Origin: a virus | Virus record (IMG/VR): IMGVR_UViG_3300020478_000018 | Location: 1 to 41,675 of that record | Length of the DNA: 41,675 bases | Reading direction: 5' to 3' (one strand) | Shown here: piece after piece, positions 23,063 to 29,486 of the stretch | How the letters are laid out: each line of letters begins with the position of its first letter | Numbering within the stretch: position 1 is the first letter of the stretch | Notes under the pieces: model-generated | The model's input: the letters and a program-made list of their open reading frames with translations, nothing else | Databases searched by the model: none | What the model was told of the DNA's origin: nothing | Position numbers and translations under genes: made by a program

Positions 23063-23587
23063 TCATTGGCAATCTTCCTCTAAATTCTTAGTTACTTTAA
23101 TTCCATCTTTTGTTGTATGGTAAGTAAACTTTTCTTCATCTTCTATAATTGCTTCTGAGATTTTACCCTCTATTTTTTCTATCTCTTCTTTTAAATATTG
23201 ATCAGATTCTCTTAAAATATCTTTTAATCTTCTATCAGTTCTTTCTTGAGATTCTTTTATTTCTCTTTCAGCATGTTCTTGAACTTTTTCTATTTCTTTT
23301 GCTGCTTTTGATTCATAAGCATAAGGCAATGCTTTGGAAAGTTTTTTATATAAACTTTCTACATCTTCATATCTGCTAAGAAAAATACTTACTTCAGAAT
23401 ACTGCTTAATATCTTCAGAAGAATTAATTTCTTTAAGTTTTATACAAAGACCACCGTCACTAAGATCAATAACATCTATATTTTGTTGAAAATCATCAGG
23501 ATTAATAGAGTTTTTCTTTGATGATCCAAAATGAAAGTTAATTGAATTAATTGTTTGATCTTCAATATTAAAAGGACTATTTCTCAT
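23063..23587 (-). CDS. Coiled-coil early protein
   Basis: This 174-residue protein has a beta-rich N-terminal part (INFHFGSSKKN, DVIDLSDGGLCIKLKE) and a long charged coiled coil at about 92-150 (AAKEIEKVQEHAEREIKESQ onward). This is a typical design for oligomeric scaffolds or inhibitors. It overlaps the neighbouring coiled-coil gene by four bases, suggesting a two-protein complex. Function unknown. Confidence 0.6.
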   Translation of the reverse strand: MRNSPFNIEDQTINSINFHFGSSKKNSINPDDFQQNIDVIDLSDGGLCIKLKEINSSEDIKQYSEVSIFLSRYEDVESLYKKLSKALPYAYESKAAKEIEKVQEHAEREIKESQERTDRRLKDILRESDQYLKEEIEKIEGKISEAIIEDEEKFTYHTTKDGIKVTKNLEEDCQ

Positions 23588-23934
23588 TTTTTTACCTTTT
23601 TAATTTCCTTATCATATTTTGGTGCTAAATTTTTTATTTTTTCTTTTCTTGCCTCCATTCTTTTTTCTTTTGCTAATTGTTCTCTATAAAGATATGGAAC
23701 GTCTCTATCCCATTTATCTCTAGATGCTTTATCAAAAGTTAAATTTAGAAATTCATCAGCAACATCTAAAAGATCATCAATTTTTTCTTGATGTTCATCA
23801 AACATATCTAATGCTGAATCAATGTTAGATTTAATTTCATCTAAACTACTTTCCATCTGATCTAATTTATCTCTAAATTCAACTCTAAAACGCACATAAA
23901 GATTTTTCATTAAAATATCTTGAGCATTTTCCAA
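23584..23934 (-). CDS. Coiled-coil early protein, partner of 23063 gene
   Basis: This 116-residue protein has a long central coiled coil (RDKLDQMESSLDEIKSNIDS, FDEHQEKIDDLLDVADEFL) and a lysine-rich tail ending in KEIKKVKK. It is translationally coupled to the following coiled-coil gene (ATGA-type overlap of four bases). The pair lies near the start of the early operon, where phages often encode host-takeover factors. Function unknown. Confidence 0.6.
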   Translation of the reverse strand: MENAQDILMKNLYVRFRVEFRDKLDQMESSLDEIKSNIDSALDMFDEHQEKIDDLLDVADEFLNLTFDKASRDKWDRDVPYLYREQLAKEKRMEARKEKIKNLAPKYDKEIKKVKK

Positions 23935-23953
23935 CTAATAACCCTCCAATTAA

Positions 23954-24127
23954 TTAGTCATAACCTAAGAAATCTTTAATATCTCTTAACTTATAAACTC
24001 TTTTATTTTCATATGTTTTAATAAAAATCTTTTTGTCCCCTAGACTTATTCCATGCTCATTAAAAATAACTTTTAATTGTTTTTTATTTACAAAGTTAGC
24101 CATGAGAACGTTTAATTCATAACTCAT
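23954..24127 (-). CDS. Small basic protein, 57 residues
   Basis: ATG at 24127 follows AGGA by eight bases. The protein (MSYELNVLMANFVNKKQLKV start) is basic and has alternating hydrophobic residues, with a KTYENKRVYKLRDIKDFLGY C-terminus suggesting a small alpha/beta fold. It follows the 49-residue Cys protein gene after only three bases. An internal ATG at 24103 would give 49 residues. It might bind nucleic acid, given its charge; no family was recognised. Confidence 0.5.
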   Translation of the reverse strand: MSYELNVLMANFVNKKQLKVIFNEHGISLGDKKIFIKTYENKRVYKLRDIKDFLGYD

Positions 24128-24130
24128 AAA

Positions 24131-24280
24131 TTAATTCCTAATTTCTTGTGGAAACTTTTGATTTGAGTATGATTTTTTAGCACTACTAATCTGATTCAAA
24201 CATCTTGCATCAATAAGTGACATTGGATAAATAAATTTACCCTCTAAATATCTACATACAATGCAAATACAATTTTTCAT
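24131..24280 (-). CDS. Micro Cys protein, 49 residues
   Basis: ATG at 24280 has a strong GGAGG ribosome binding site three to four bases before it. The peptide starts MKNCICIVCRYLEGKFIYPM, with three N-terminal cysteines (CxCxxC) and a fourth near residue 27 (DARCLNQ), enough for one zinc site. It is one of a string of four very short cysteine-rich genes between 24131 and 24865. Function unknown. Confidence 0.5.
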   Translation of the reverse strand: MKNCICIVCRYLEGKFIYPMSLIDARCLNQISSAKKSYSNQKFPQEIRN

Positions 24281-24407
24281 AATACCTCCATTAATAAATT
24301 GTTTAATAAATCTTTAGATACATTAAATTCGCGTTTAATATATCTAGAGGTTTTTTAAACCAAACAAAAAAATTATGAGAGCAGTTTTTTGTCATGCTCA
24401 GGACATG

Positions 24408-24444
24408 TGCGATAAGAAAAATAAGAAATAAAAAAATTATCGCA
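24408..24444. repeat. GTGCGATA inverted repeats
   Basis: TGCGATAA (24408-24415) is mirrored as TTATCGCA (24437-24444), and ATGTGCGATA (24405-24414) is mirrored again as TATCGCACAT (24505-24514). The 24437 copy overlaps the stop codon of the 44-residue Cys gene. Three copies within 110 bp suggest a protein-binding site or a transcript stem rather than chance, though the loop of 21 bases is long for a terminator. Confidence 0.4.
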
Positions 24445-24571
24445 ACATAAGTTTTCTCTTAAATCTTTTTATTTTGCAGATTAAACATGTGTAGTAAGTA
24501 CATCTATCGCACATTAAAACTTCTACACTAGATGGAATGTTTAAAACTATTTCTAATCTTTCATTACGCAT
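24437..24571 (-). CDS. Micro zinc-finger protein, 44 residues
   Basis: ATG at 24571 overlaps the end of the preceding gene and has GGAAAG upstream. The peptide holds CDRCTYYTCLIC, four cysteines in two CxxC pairs separated by only four residues, followed by a basic tail (KIKRFKRKLMLR). This is compact enough to bind a single zinc ion and contact nucleic acid. It belongs to the cluster of tiny Cys-rich genes at 24131-24865. Confidence 0.5.
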   Translation of the reverse strand: MRNERLEIVLNIPSSVEVLMCDRCTYYTCLICKIKRFKRKLMLR

Positions 24572-24776
24572 AAATACTTTCCAAGGTTTTCCATATATTG
24601 TTGATTAAAAACTCTTTTCTAGTCGAGATATGCAAAATCTCATTTTTTTGAGTCGTTGCACAATAACCTTGTTGAGGTAAACCTTTTGTAATAGTTGGTT
24701 TAAATAATTCTATGAAACCACAACCATCACATTTAATATATAAATGTGTTTTTATATCACCATTAGAAGAACTCAT
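24564..24776 (-). CDS. Small zinc-type protein, 70 residues
   Basis: The N-terminal half contains YIKCDGCGFIELFKPT and then a GYCATTQ cysteine, giving three cysteines and nearby histidines (H12, H49) that could complete a zinc site. The C-terminal half is helical (RKEFLINNIWKTLESIYA). ATG at 24776 overlaps the preceding stop as ATGA, with purine-rich sequence upstream. It is a member of the small Cys-rich gene string; function unknown. Confidence 0.5.
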   Translation of the reverse strand: MSSSNGDIKTHLYIKCDGCGFIELFKPTITKGLPQQGYCATTQKNEILHISTRKEFLINNIWKTLESIYA

Positions 24777-24865
24777 TTCTTTTTTCCTTTAATATCTAAT
24801 TTCCAACAATGTCCTAGAATTCCATGTGCAATTCCACAATGTAAACAAATACCCAAATCATTCAT
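24773..24865 (-). CDS. Micro Cys protein, 30 residues
   Basis: ATG at 24865 follows GGAGG by about six bases, an excellent ribosome binding site. The peptide contains CLHCGIAHGILGHC: a CxxC pair, two histidines and a third cysteine, a layout suited to one zinc ion. It ends in a lysine-rich tail, and its stop overlaps the next start (ATGA). It is the first gene of the small Cys-rich string. Function unknown. Confidence 0.5.
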   Translation of the reverse strand: MNDLGICLHCGIAHGILGHCWKLDIKGKKK

Positions 24866-25101
24866 AATTAACCTCCATTAATAAATGAATTTGTTCTTTA
24901 ATGTTGATTGTTCAACACTTGAAAACCATATTTGAAATTTCAATTGTCAATTAAAACCATCTAAATAATTTCGGCAAAAATAGAATGATTTTTTAAACAG
25001 AGAAAAAATAAATATGATTTTCAAAAATTGAAGAATTCAAAAAAAATCGAAATCGAAAAAGTTTTATACTTGTAAAAAATTCTGTTTTTTTCCCAAACCA
25101 A
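24866..25101. other. AT-rich gene-free spacer
   Basis: No supported gene lies in this 236-bp AT-rich stretch. It holds the inverted repeat at 24902-24917 and, on the minus strand, a TTGACA at 24950-24945 without a matching -10 box. A transcript for the small genes downstream must either start here or read through the hairpin at 25102-25129. Confidence 0.5.
24902..24917. promoter_or_regulatory. Operator-like inverted repeat
   Basis: TGTTGA-TTGT-TCAACA is a perfect six-base inverted repeat, located about 37-52 bases upstream of the first small Cys-rich gene. Its size fits a dimeric HTH repressor site. Transcription from here would run leftward into 24865. Confidence 0.4.
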
Positions 25102-25129
25102 AACACCGCATCTTTTCGGATGCGGTGTT
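25102..25129. terminator. Strong stem-loop terminator
   Basis: AACACCGCATC pairs perfectly with GATGCGGTGTT over 11 bp around a six-base TTTTCG loop. It lies 24 bases beyond the stop of the first leftward gene. On the minus strand the stem is followed by TTGGTTTGGG and then an A-run rather than a clean T-tract, so termination may be partial and regulate the rest of the leftward operon. Confidence 0.7.
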
Positions 25130-25153
25130 AGGTTTTTAGGTTGCTGGTTGGTG

Positions 25154-25774
25154 TTAGCTTTTCTTTTCTCGAGAAGCCTTTTGCAACTCTACTTCGAATG
25201 AATCCAATTCGATGTTATAGCGGCTCCACACTTTGCCTATTGGTCTTCCAGAGACGACACTATCCTGACCCACAAAGTAATCCTTATTCCTCTTCTGAGG
25301 TTGGTCAACGGTGGTAGCAAACTCTATACCCTCTTTTCCATCAACGAAGTATAAAGTGATGCTATTTACTCGCTGTTTTAGTTCAAGGATTTTCAGAAGT
25401 TTTTTAATGTTTCCTGCAGTGTTCAATCCTTTTATGAGATCGTCGACATGAGAATTCACTAATGGATTATCATTCACTTTTGATGTGTCTTTTGCTTTTA
25501 GCTCTGCTTTCTGTTTCCTAACTAGTGAATCAAATATTTTCTGCACCACTGCAGGGTCTTTTCTATGTTGGAAGTTCGTCACTGGATAGTCTTCCGTTGG
25601 TAGGAAGGTAGCAATGAGATTGTCTGCAAACATCTCTTTTATGCTATCCCATTGGTCGAATGAGAAGATTTTTAACGTTCCTTCACTATCTGGAATATCT
25701 GTAACATACATCAATTCCGATTCGTCGATCTCGAAAGTTTCTAACTCTGTATTTTCAATATTTTCTGTAGTCAT
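25154..25774 (-). CDS. First leftward gene, unknown function
   Basis: The protein has 206 residues from the ATG at 25774, supported by AAGGAA seven bases upstream. An in-frame ATG at 25870 would add a very basic 32-residue leader and lacks a good site. The protein is acidic at the N-terminus (NTELETFEIDESELMYVTDI) and has an EGTLKIFSFDQWDSI segment, a helical centre and a beta-rich end (NSITLYFVDGKEGIEFATTV). It is the most promoter-proximal leftward gene and is closed off by its own terminator, so it is probably expressed earliest and most strongly. The family is not recognised. Confidence 0.6.
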   Translation of the reverse strand: MTTENIENTELETFEIDESELMYVTDIPDSEGTLKIFSFDQWDSIKEMFADNLIATFLPTEDYPVTNFQHRKDPAVVQKIFDSLVRKQKAELKAKDTSKVNDNPLVNSHVDDLIKGLNTAGNIKKLLKILELKQRVNSITLYFVDGKEGIEFATTVDQPQKRNKDYFVGQDSVVSGRPIGKVWSRYNIELDSFEVELQKASREKKS

Positions 25775-25944
25775 TTTATTTCCTTTTTTTTCAATGATTT
25801 TATTCATCTTTTTTACACGTCTTTTTATGTTGCTTAATCCTTTCTTTTCTTGTGCGTGTATTTGCTTCATATGTCTATTTTATAGATTCTATAGCCAGCC
25901 GACCAGATAACCATAGGGTTACAAACAACATGGGTAAAAAATAT

Positions 25945-25988
25945 ACTGAGTTGTGTATAGTGAGATATATGGCTTATATTGTCAAGCC
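25945..25988 (-). promoter_or_regulatory. Candidate leftward promoter with inverted repeat
   Basis: On the minus strand TTGACA (25985-25980) is followed, about 18-20 bases later, by CTATACA-type sequence that could serve as a -10 box. The -35 region is embedded in GGCTT-8-AAGCC (25971-25988), an operator-like inverted repeat. The spacing is longer than ideal. Confidence 0.4.
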
Positions 25989-26019
25989 TAGCTAAATAGC
26001 CTGTTAATATAGTTAGTTA

Positions 26020-26028
26020 TGCTAAAAT
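26020..26028 (+). promoter_or_regulatory. Candidate rightward promoter (extended -10)
   Basis: TGCTAAAAT matches an extended -10 element (TG-N-TAAAAT). It lies about 50 bases before the first rightward gene, in the intergenic region between the two arms. No good -35 is present at 17 bases, as is common for extended -10 promoters. Confidence 0.45.
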
Positions 26029-26078
26029 GCGGCTATGACTCAGAGAGATAACTGGAGATATCGGAGAGAAGGATTAAT

Positions 26079-27380
26079 ATGGATATGTTAAGAATGAGAG
26101 TTTCGACCGTATTGGCGATTGCTTTGACGGTCTCTTTAATGCTCGTGGGAATTGTGGGGTTGGTTGTAAGTTACTTAAACCCTATAAGTGAATGGATACT
26201 TCCTTACCTTGCCCCATGTTTTGATTATGTTGGATGTTGGATTGAGCCTTCCTTTATTTACATGAGTGGCATAGTTGAAACATTAAATGCCAATTGGCTT
26301 ATAACGTTGCCCACTTCTCTTGCAGTTCTCTTTATGGGATTACTGCAACCCGAATCTCGTAGGAATATAAGAGCCTTTCCCAGTAAAGTTCTTTCAGCAT
26401 ATCGCAAAGTATGTTCATGGCGTGATTGGCTCTTTGCCAAGATTGAATACCTAAACGGTGAATCAGTTAAATGGAAGAGGACTTTCAACATACTCAAGTC
26501 TCCCTACACATTATTACGTGCATTCGGGCTAAGTCCACAAATGGCCATATCTCTCTTGGCGGTCGGCTCTACCGCAGGAACTGGAGTCATAGTCAACGAA
26601 ACCGTCTTAGCCGAGCGTTCCTTCTCTAACGGAGATTCAGGTGTTTACCTTGCTCCCCTAGATACTCCTTCTTATTTTGACGATAAGGACAATACGTTAA
26701 GGATTAACCTAGGTGCTGTGCCAGTAAGAGAGATTACTATTGAGAATGTATCAGCAGGTACGGTTTACTCAGGAGATGCCGCAGGGCAAAAGGTTTCAGC
26801 ATTACCATCAACTTGTGGGGCTAACGGAAGTACAGCTTGTACTGAAGCAGTATTAATATCAGGTAACCCAACTGTTACAGGAGATAATGCTTTTACAGGA
26901 ACAAGGTTACAAATAGGTACGTTTATAATTGAGAAGTCTAGATGCAAGAGCATGGACTTCAGCGATATAGACGCACATACAATAGTTATAGAGCATAATG
27001 CCAGCGATGGACAAAGTATTACCCAAACTTCTGGTAACGCGAGAAACAGAGCTATAGGAGGAGGACACCATCAAGCAGAAGCTATGGTGACTAGTGGAGG
27101 TACTTATGACCGTATCTGGATTGACGCTCCTAATAGCGGGGTAAATGGAAAGATAGGTAAATTAACCCTAAGTAACTTGTGGACGAAGGGTGGAAGCTGT
27201 ACTTTCAAGAACATGGACATAGGTGTGTTAAAAATCCTACAGAATGAAGTTGGACATGACGGCAACTTGGTTACAAAGGAATTTGAGGTGGGATCAACCG
27301 TTACTGGGGCTAACTGGACTGTAACCGATAATGTTGAGTTAGTCTTCTCTGAACCTGATCTAGATAAGGGTAACGAGTAA
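26079..27380 (+). CDS. Membrane-anchored protein with beta-rich exposed domain
   Basis: This 433-residue protein is the first gene of the rightward arm. The N-terminal 90 residues contain hydrophobic helices at about 9-32 (VSTVLAIALTVSLMLVGIVG) and 73-90 and a less certain one near 38-50. After a basic stretch there is another helix at about 152-172 (MAISLLAVGSTAGTGVIV). From residue 175 on it is beta-rich and low-complexity (HTIVIEHNASDGQSI, TYDRIWIDAPNSGVNGKIGK), resembling a right-handed beta-helix. GGAGAGAAGGA precedes the ATG. Its place before packaging genes is unusual. It could be an envelope protein or a minor virion component; I recall similar proteins only from uncultured marine phages. 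Confidence 0.55.
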   Translation: MDMLRMRVSTVLAIALTVSLMLVGIVGLVVSYLNPISEWILPYLAPCFDYVGCWIEPSFIYMSGIVETLNANWLITLPTSLAVLFMGLLQPESRRNIRAFPSKVLSAYRKVCSWRDWLFAKIEYLNGESVKWKRTFNILKSPYTLLRAFGLSPQMAISLLAVGSTAGTGVIVNETVLAERSFSNGDSGVYLAPLDTPSYFDDKDNTLRINLGAVPVREITIENVSAGTVYSGDAAGQKVSALPSTCGANGSTACTEAVLISGNPTVTGDNAFTGTRLQIGTFIIEKSRCKSMDFSDIDAHTIVIEHNASDGQSITQTSGNARNRAIGGGHHQAEAMVTSGGTYDRIWIDAPNSGVNGKIGKLTLSNLWTKGGSCTFKNMDIGVLKILQNEVGHDGNLVTKEFEVGSTVTGANWTVTDNVELVFSEPDLDKGNE

Positions 27381-27413
27381 TAGCAAAGTAATATAAGTAT
27401 ATAAGAGGAAATT

Positions 27414-28067
27414 ATGGTCGAGAAAACAATATCTAGTTTAGAAGAACATTATGGTTCACCCATTTTAAATGAAGAGGGTGACTCAATATGTGGCAGGGGC
27501 AAAAAGGATGGCGGCATTTGCCGTTTTGAGGCAGGTTGGGGGACAGACCACCTAGGTTTTGGAGCTTGCAAACACCACGACTCAGAAACCAAGATGGACA
27601 TAAGCCCTCTCACAAAAGGAAGAGTCATATACTCTGGAATCGCTAAGAACTCACGACTCAAAGACCACTTACAACAGGAGGAGACCAGAACAGAACTAGA
27701 CAATCTAGATGGAGAAATAGTCCTTCTTCGTGCCATGTTAAAAATTCTCGTAGAAAAGTATGGTGAGAAAGTTGTAGATGACGAACTCTTTGATGTACTG
27801 GAGTATGGAACAGATTTTGATACAGTAGATCAGCAAACAAGAAGTCTAGTTAACCTAGTAGATAAGATCAGCTCTAGCATTAAACGCAAATACGAAGTTC
27901 TTCAAATTGCAGGAAGTACCATTACTAGAGCAAGAGTCAGAGAGTACATCAGTAGTATTCAATTATCTTTAGGTCAAGTCTTAAGAAACGAATGTCCTCA
28001 TTGCCATAAAAAACATAATCAACGAGATCAGGCTATTGAAGCTATAAAGAGAGTTGGTGACCTCTAA
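27414..28067 (+). CDS. Small terminase subunit (probable)
   Basis: This 217-residue protein is encoded ahead of the terminase ATPase gene. The N-terminal 60 residues form the zinc-knuckle-like motif seen in many phage small terminases: C26, C36 (GGICRFEAGWGT), H46 and C52 with H54/H55 (GFGACKHH), of the 'GxPCxxxAGxGTxHxGxGxCxxHxG' type. A charged helical centre follows (LDGEIVLLRAMLKILVEKYG), with a second CPHCHKKH at about 196-203. It would recognise phage DNA and stimulate the ATPase. Stop and next start overlap (TAATG). Confidence 0.7.
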   Translation: MVEKTISSLEEHYGSPILNEEGDSICGRGKKDGGICRFEAGWGTDHLGFGACKHHDSETKMDISPLTKGRVIYSGIAKNSRLKDHLQQEETRTELDNLDGEIVLLRAMLKILVEKYGEKVVDDELFDVLEYGTDFDTVDQQTRSLVNLVDKISSSIKRKYEVLQIAGSTITRARVREYISSIQLSLGQVLRNECPHCHKKHNQRDQAIEAIKRVGDL

Positions 28068-28552
28068 TGTATGAATATAAAGTAAAAATCACAAGAGTGG
28101 TGGATGGAGATACGGTAGATGCAGAACTGGATTTAGGTTTTGATATTATCTATCGAGATAGAATCAGGCTTATGGGGATCGATACTCCTGAGTCAAGAAC
28201 ATCAAACAAGCGAGAAAAGATACTTGGAAATAAATCCAAGGAAATGCTCAAGGCTCTTGTTAAAGAGAACAAGGGATATATTACGCTTGAGACTACCAAA
28301 GAGGGTAAAGGTAAGTTTGGAAGAATCCTTGGATACTTAAACACAGAGAAAGAGTTTAACTCTCCTTCATTTAACCAAATGTTGATTAACGAAGGTCACG
28401 CTAGACCATACTTTGGTGGAAGCAAAGATGAATTAGGAGAATGGACTAAAGAAGAGGGGGATTGTAATTGTAAAGGTAAAAAGGCATTTAGTCGCTGTAC
28501 TGGAACATGGTACAGGTGGACTAGAAATGGATATGTAGGATTTGATGACTAA
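28067..28552 (+). CDS. Staphylococcal nuclease-like (SNase) protein
   Basis: This 161-residue protein has the SNase fold motifs: VVDGDTV (11-17), RLMGIDTPE (34-42) and KFGRILG (83-89). The catalytic residues correspond to R34, E42 and R86, with D15/D39/T40 for calcium. A C-terminal Cys cluster (GDCNCKGKKAFSRC) is an addition outside the classic domain. There is no signal peptide, so it acts in the cytoplasm. Between the two terminase genes it could act in packaging or in DNA degradation. Start overlaps the previous stop. Confidence 0.85.
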   Translation: MYEYKVKITRVVDGDTVDAELDLGFDIIYRDRIRLMGIDTPESRTSNKREKILGNKSKEMLKALVKENKGYITLETTKEGKGKFGRILGYLNTEKEFNSPSFNQMLINEGHARPYFGGSKDELGEWTKEEGDCNCKGKKAFSRCTGTWYRWTRNGYVGFDD

Positions 28553-29343
28553 TGCCAAGATCGGTAGCTGATACAGCAAGCATCTCTATCCTGTCAGGAA
28601 TGAGAGAACGATCTATCGCAGAAGAACGAGCGTATGACCATCCTGCATACTTCCATGAGTACGTCTTTAATCAAACACTTCCTCCATTTCAATGGGAGAT
28701 CATGGAAACACTATTGGAAGGGCATACTAACCCTAGTAATAGTGACGTAAACCCTCTCCTTATACTTGCCCCTAGAAATCATGGAAAGACTGCTATAGCG
28801 GCAGAAAGTTTTCCTCTTTGGAAAGTCGGAAGAAATAGATTTGAAATGGTTCAAATCATATCTAGCGTTATCTCTCTTGGAATAGAACGTATGGGGAAAA
28901 TAGAATCCTGCATACGTTTTAATGAGAAATACAAACAAATGTTCGGAAACTTATATCCCGAAGAACAAAAAGAATACACATGGAAGACTGATCGAATGGA
29001 AGTCGTTAGAGATAAATCTGCGGCATGGGAAAGTGGAGATATTCAGCGTGACGCTACGTTTGCTTGTTTTGGAATAACAACTAGCGTGGAAGGGGGAAGA
29101 TCAACTCTTCAGATTTATGATGATGTTGTGAGTATGGAGAATAGTCAAAGTGAAACTTCTAGAAGAAATGTTTCTACAAAGTTTTGGATGTCGTTTGACC
29201 CAATGCTCATGCCCAAGGGACAACAGATATTCCTCGGTACGAGATTTCATTATGATGATCTCTATGCAGAACTTATACCTATATTAGATACAGAGAATTT
29301 ATATACAGACCTTTATCCGAATATGTACGAGGAGACTCCATGA
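28552..29343 (+). CDS. Large terminase, ATPase domain (split gene, part 1)
   Basis: This 263-residue protein carries the motor domain of the large terminase: Walker A APRNHGKT (73-80), Walker B LQIYDD (186-191) and the coupling motif GTRF (229-232) followed by HYDDLYAEL. The normal protein continues with an RNase H-like nuclease, but this gene stops shortly after the coupling motif; the nuclease is encoded separately from 29486, with a 48-codon gene in between. The two proteins presumably assemble into one packaging motor. Stop and next start form an ATGA overlap. Confidence 0.9.
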   Translation: MPRSVADTASISILSGMRERSIAEERAYDHPAYFHEYVFNQTLPPFQWEIMETLLEGHTNPSNSDVNPLLILAPRNHGKTAIAAESFPLWKVGRNRFEMVQIISSVISLGIERMGKIESCIRFNEKYKQMFGNLYPEEQKEYTWKTDRMEVVRDKSAAWESGDIQRDATFACFGITTSVEGGRSTLQIYDDVVSMENSQSETSRRNVSTKFWMSFDPMLMPKGQQIFLGTRFHYDDLYAELIPILDTENLYTDLYPNMYEETP

Positions 29344-29486
29344 AGAAAAAAATATTGATTGGCTCAATGTTTGGTGCTACAGCTTTAATGGCAGGAATTG
29401 CATGGAAAGTTAAAAATGTTCGTATGTGGAAGGATATAGAGAGTACCCTTCCTTTTCCTAGAGCAAAGAAACTTGGAGACAAATAA
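29340..29486 (+). CDS. 48-residue membrane peptide between terminase halves
   Basis: MKKKILIGSMFGATALMAGI opens the peptide: basic N-terminus and one hydrophobic helix of about 18 residues, then a basic, polar tail (VKNVRMWKDIESTLPFPRAK). It overlaps the ATPase gene by ATGA and the nuclease gene by TAATG, and GAGGAG lies in the previous gene just before its ATG, so it is translated within the packaging operon. It looks like an insertion at the joint of the two terminase domains. Possible roles include lysis timing or membrane anchoring; none is proven. Confidence 0.55.
   Translation: MKKKILIGSMFGATALMAGIAWKVKNVRMWKDIESTLPFPRAKKLGDK

Noticed and set aside
24303-24395. 30-codon ORF on the minus strand between the small Cys-rich genes
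   Set aside because: No ribosome binding site (TGAGC upstream), the sequence is AT-driven low complexity, and there is no overlap with neighbouring genes.
29340-29486. An intron or intein separating the terminase halves
   Set aside because: The spacer is only about 145 bases, too short for known self-splicing introns, there is no intein motif, and start and stop codons with coupling overlaps indicate three separate genes. A tiny bulge-helix-bulge type intron cannot be formally excluded.
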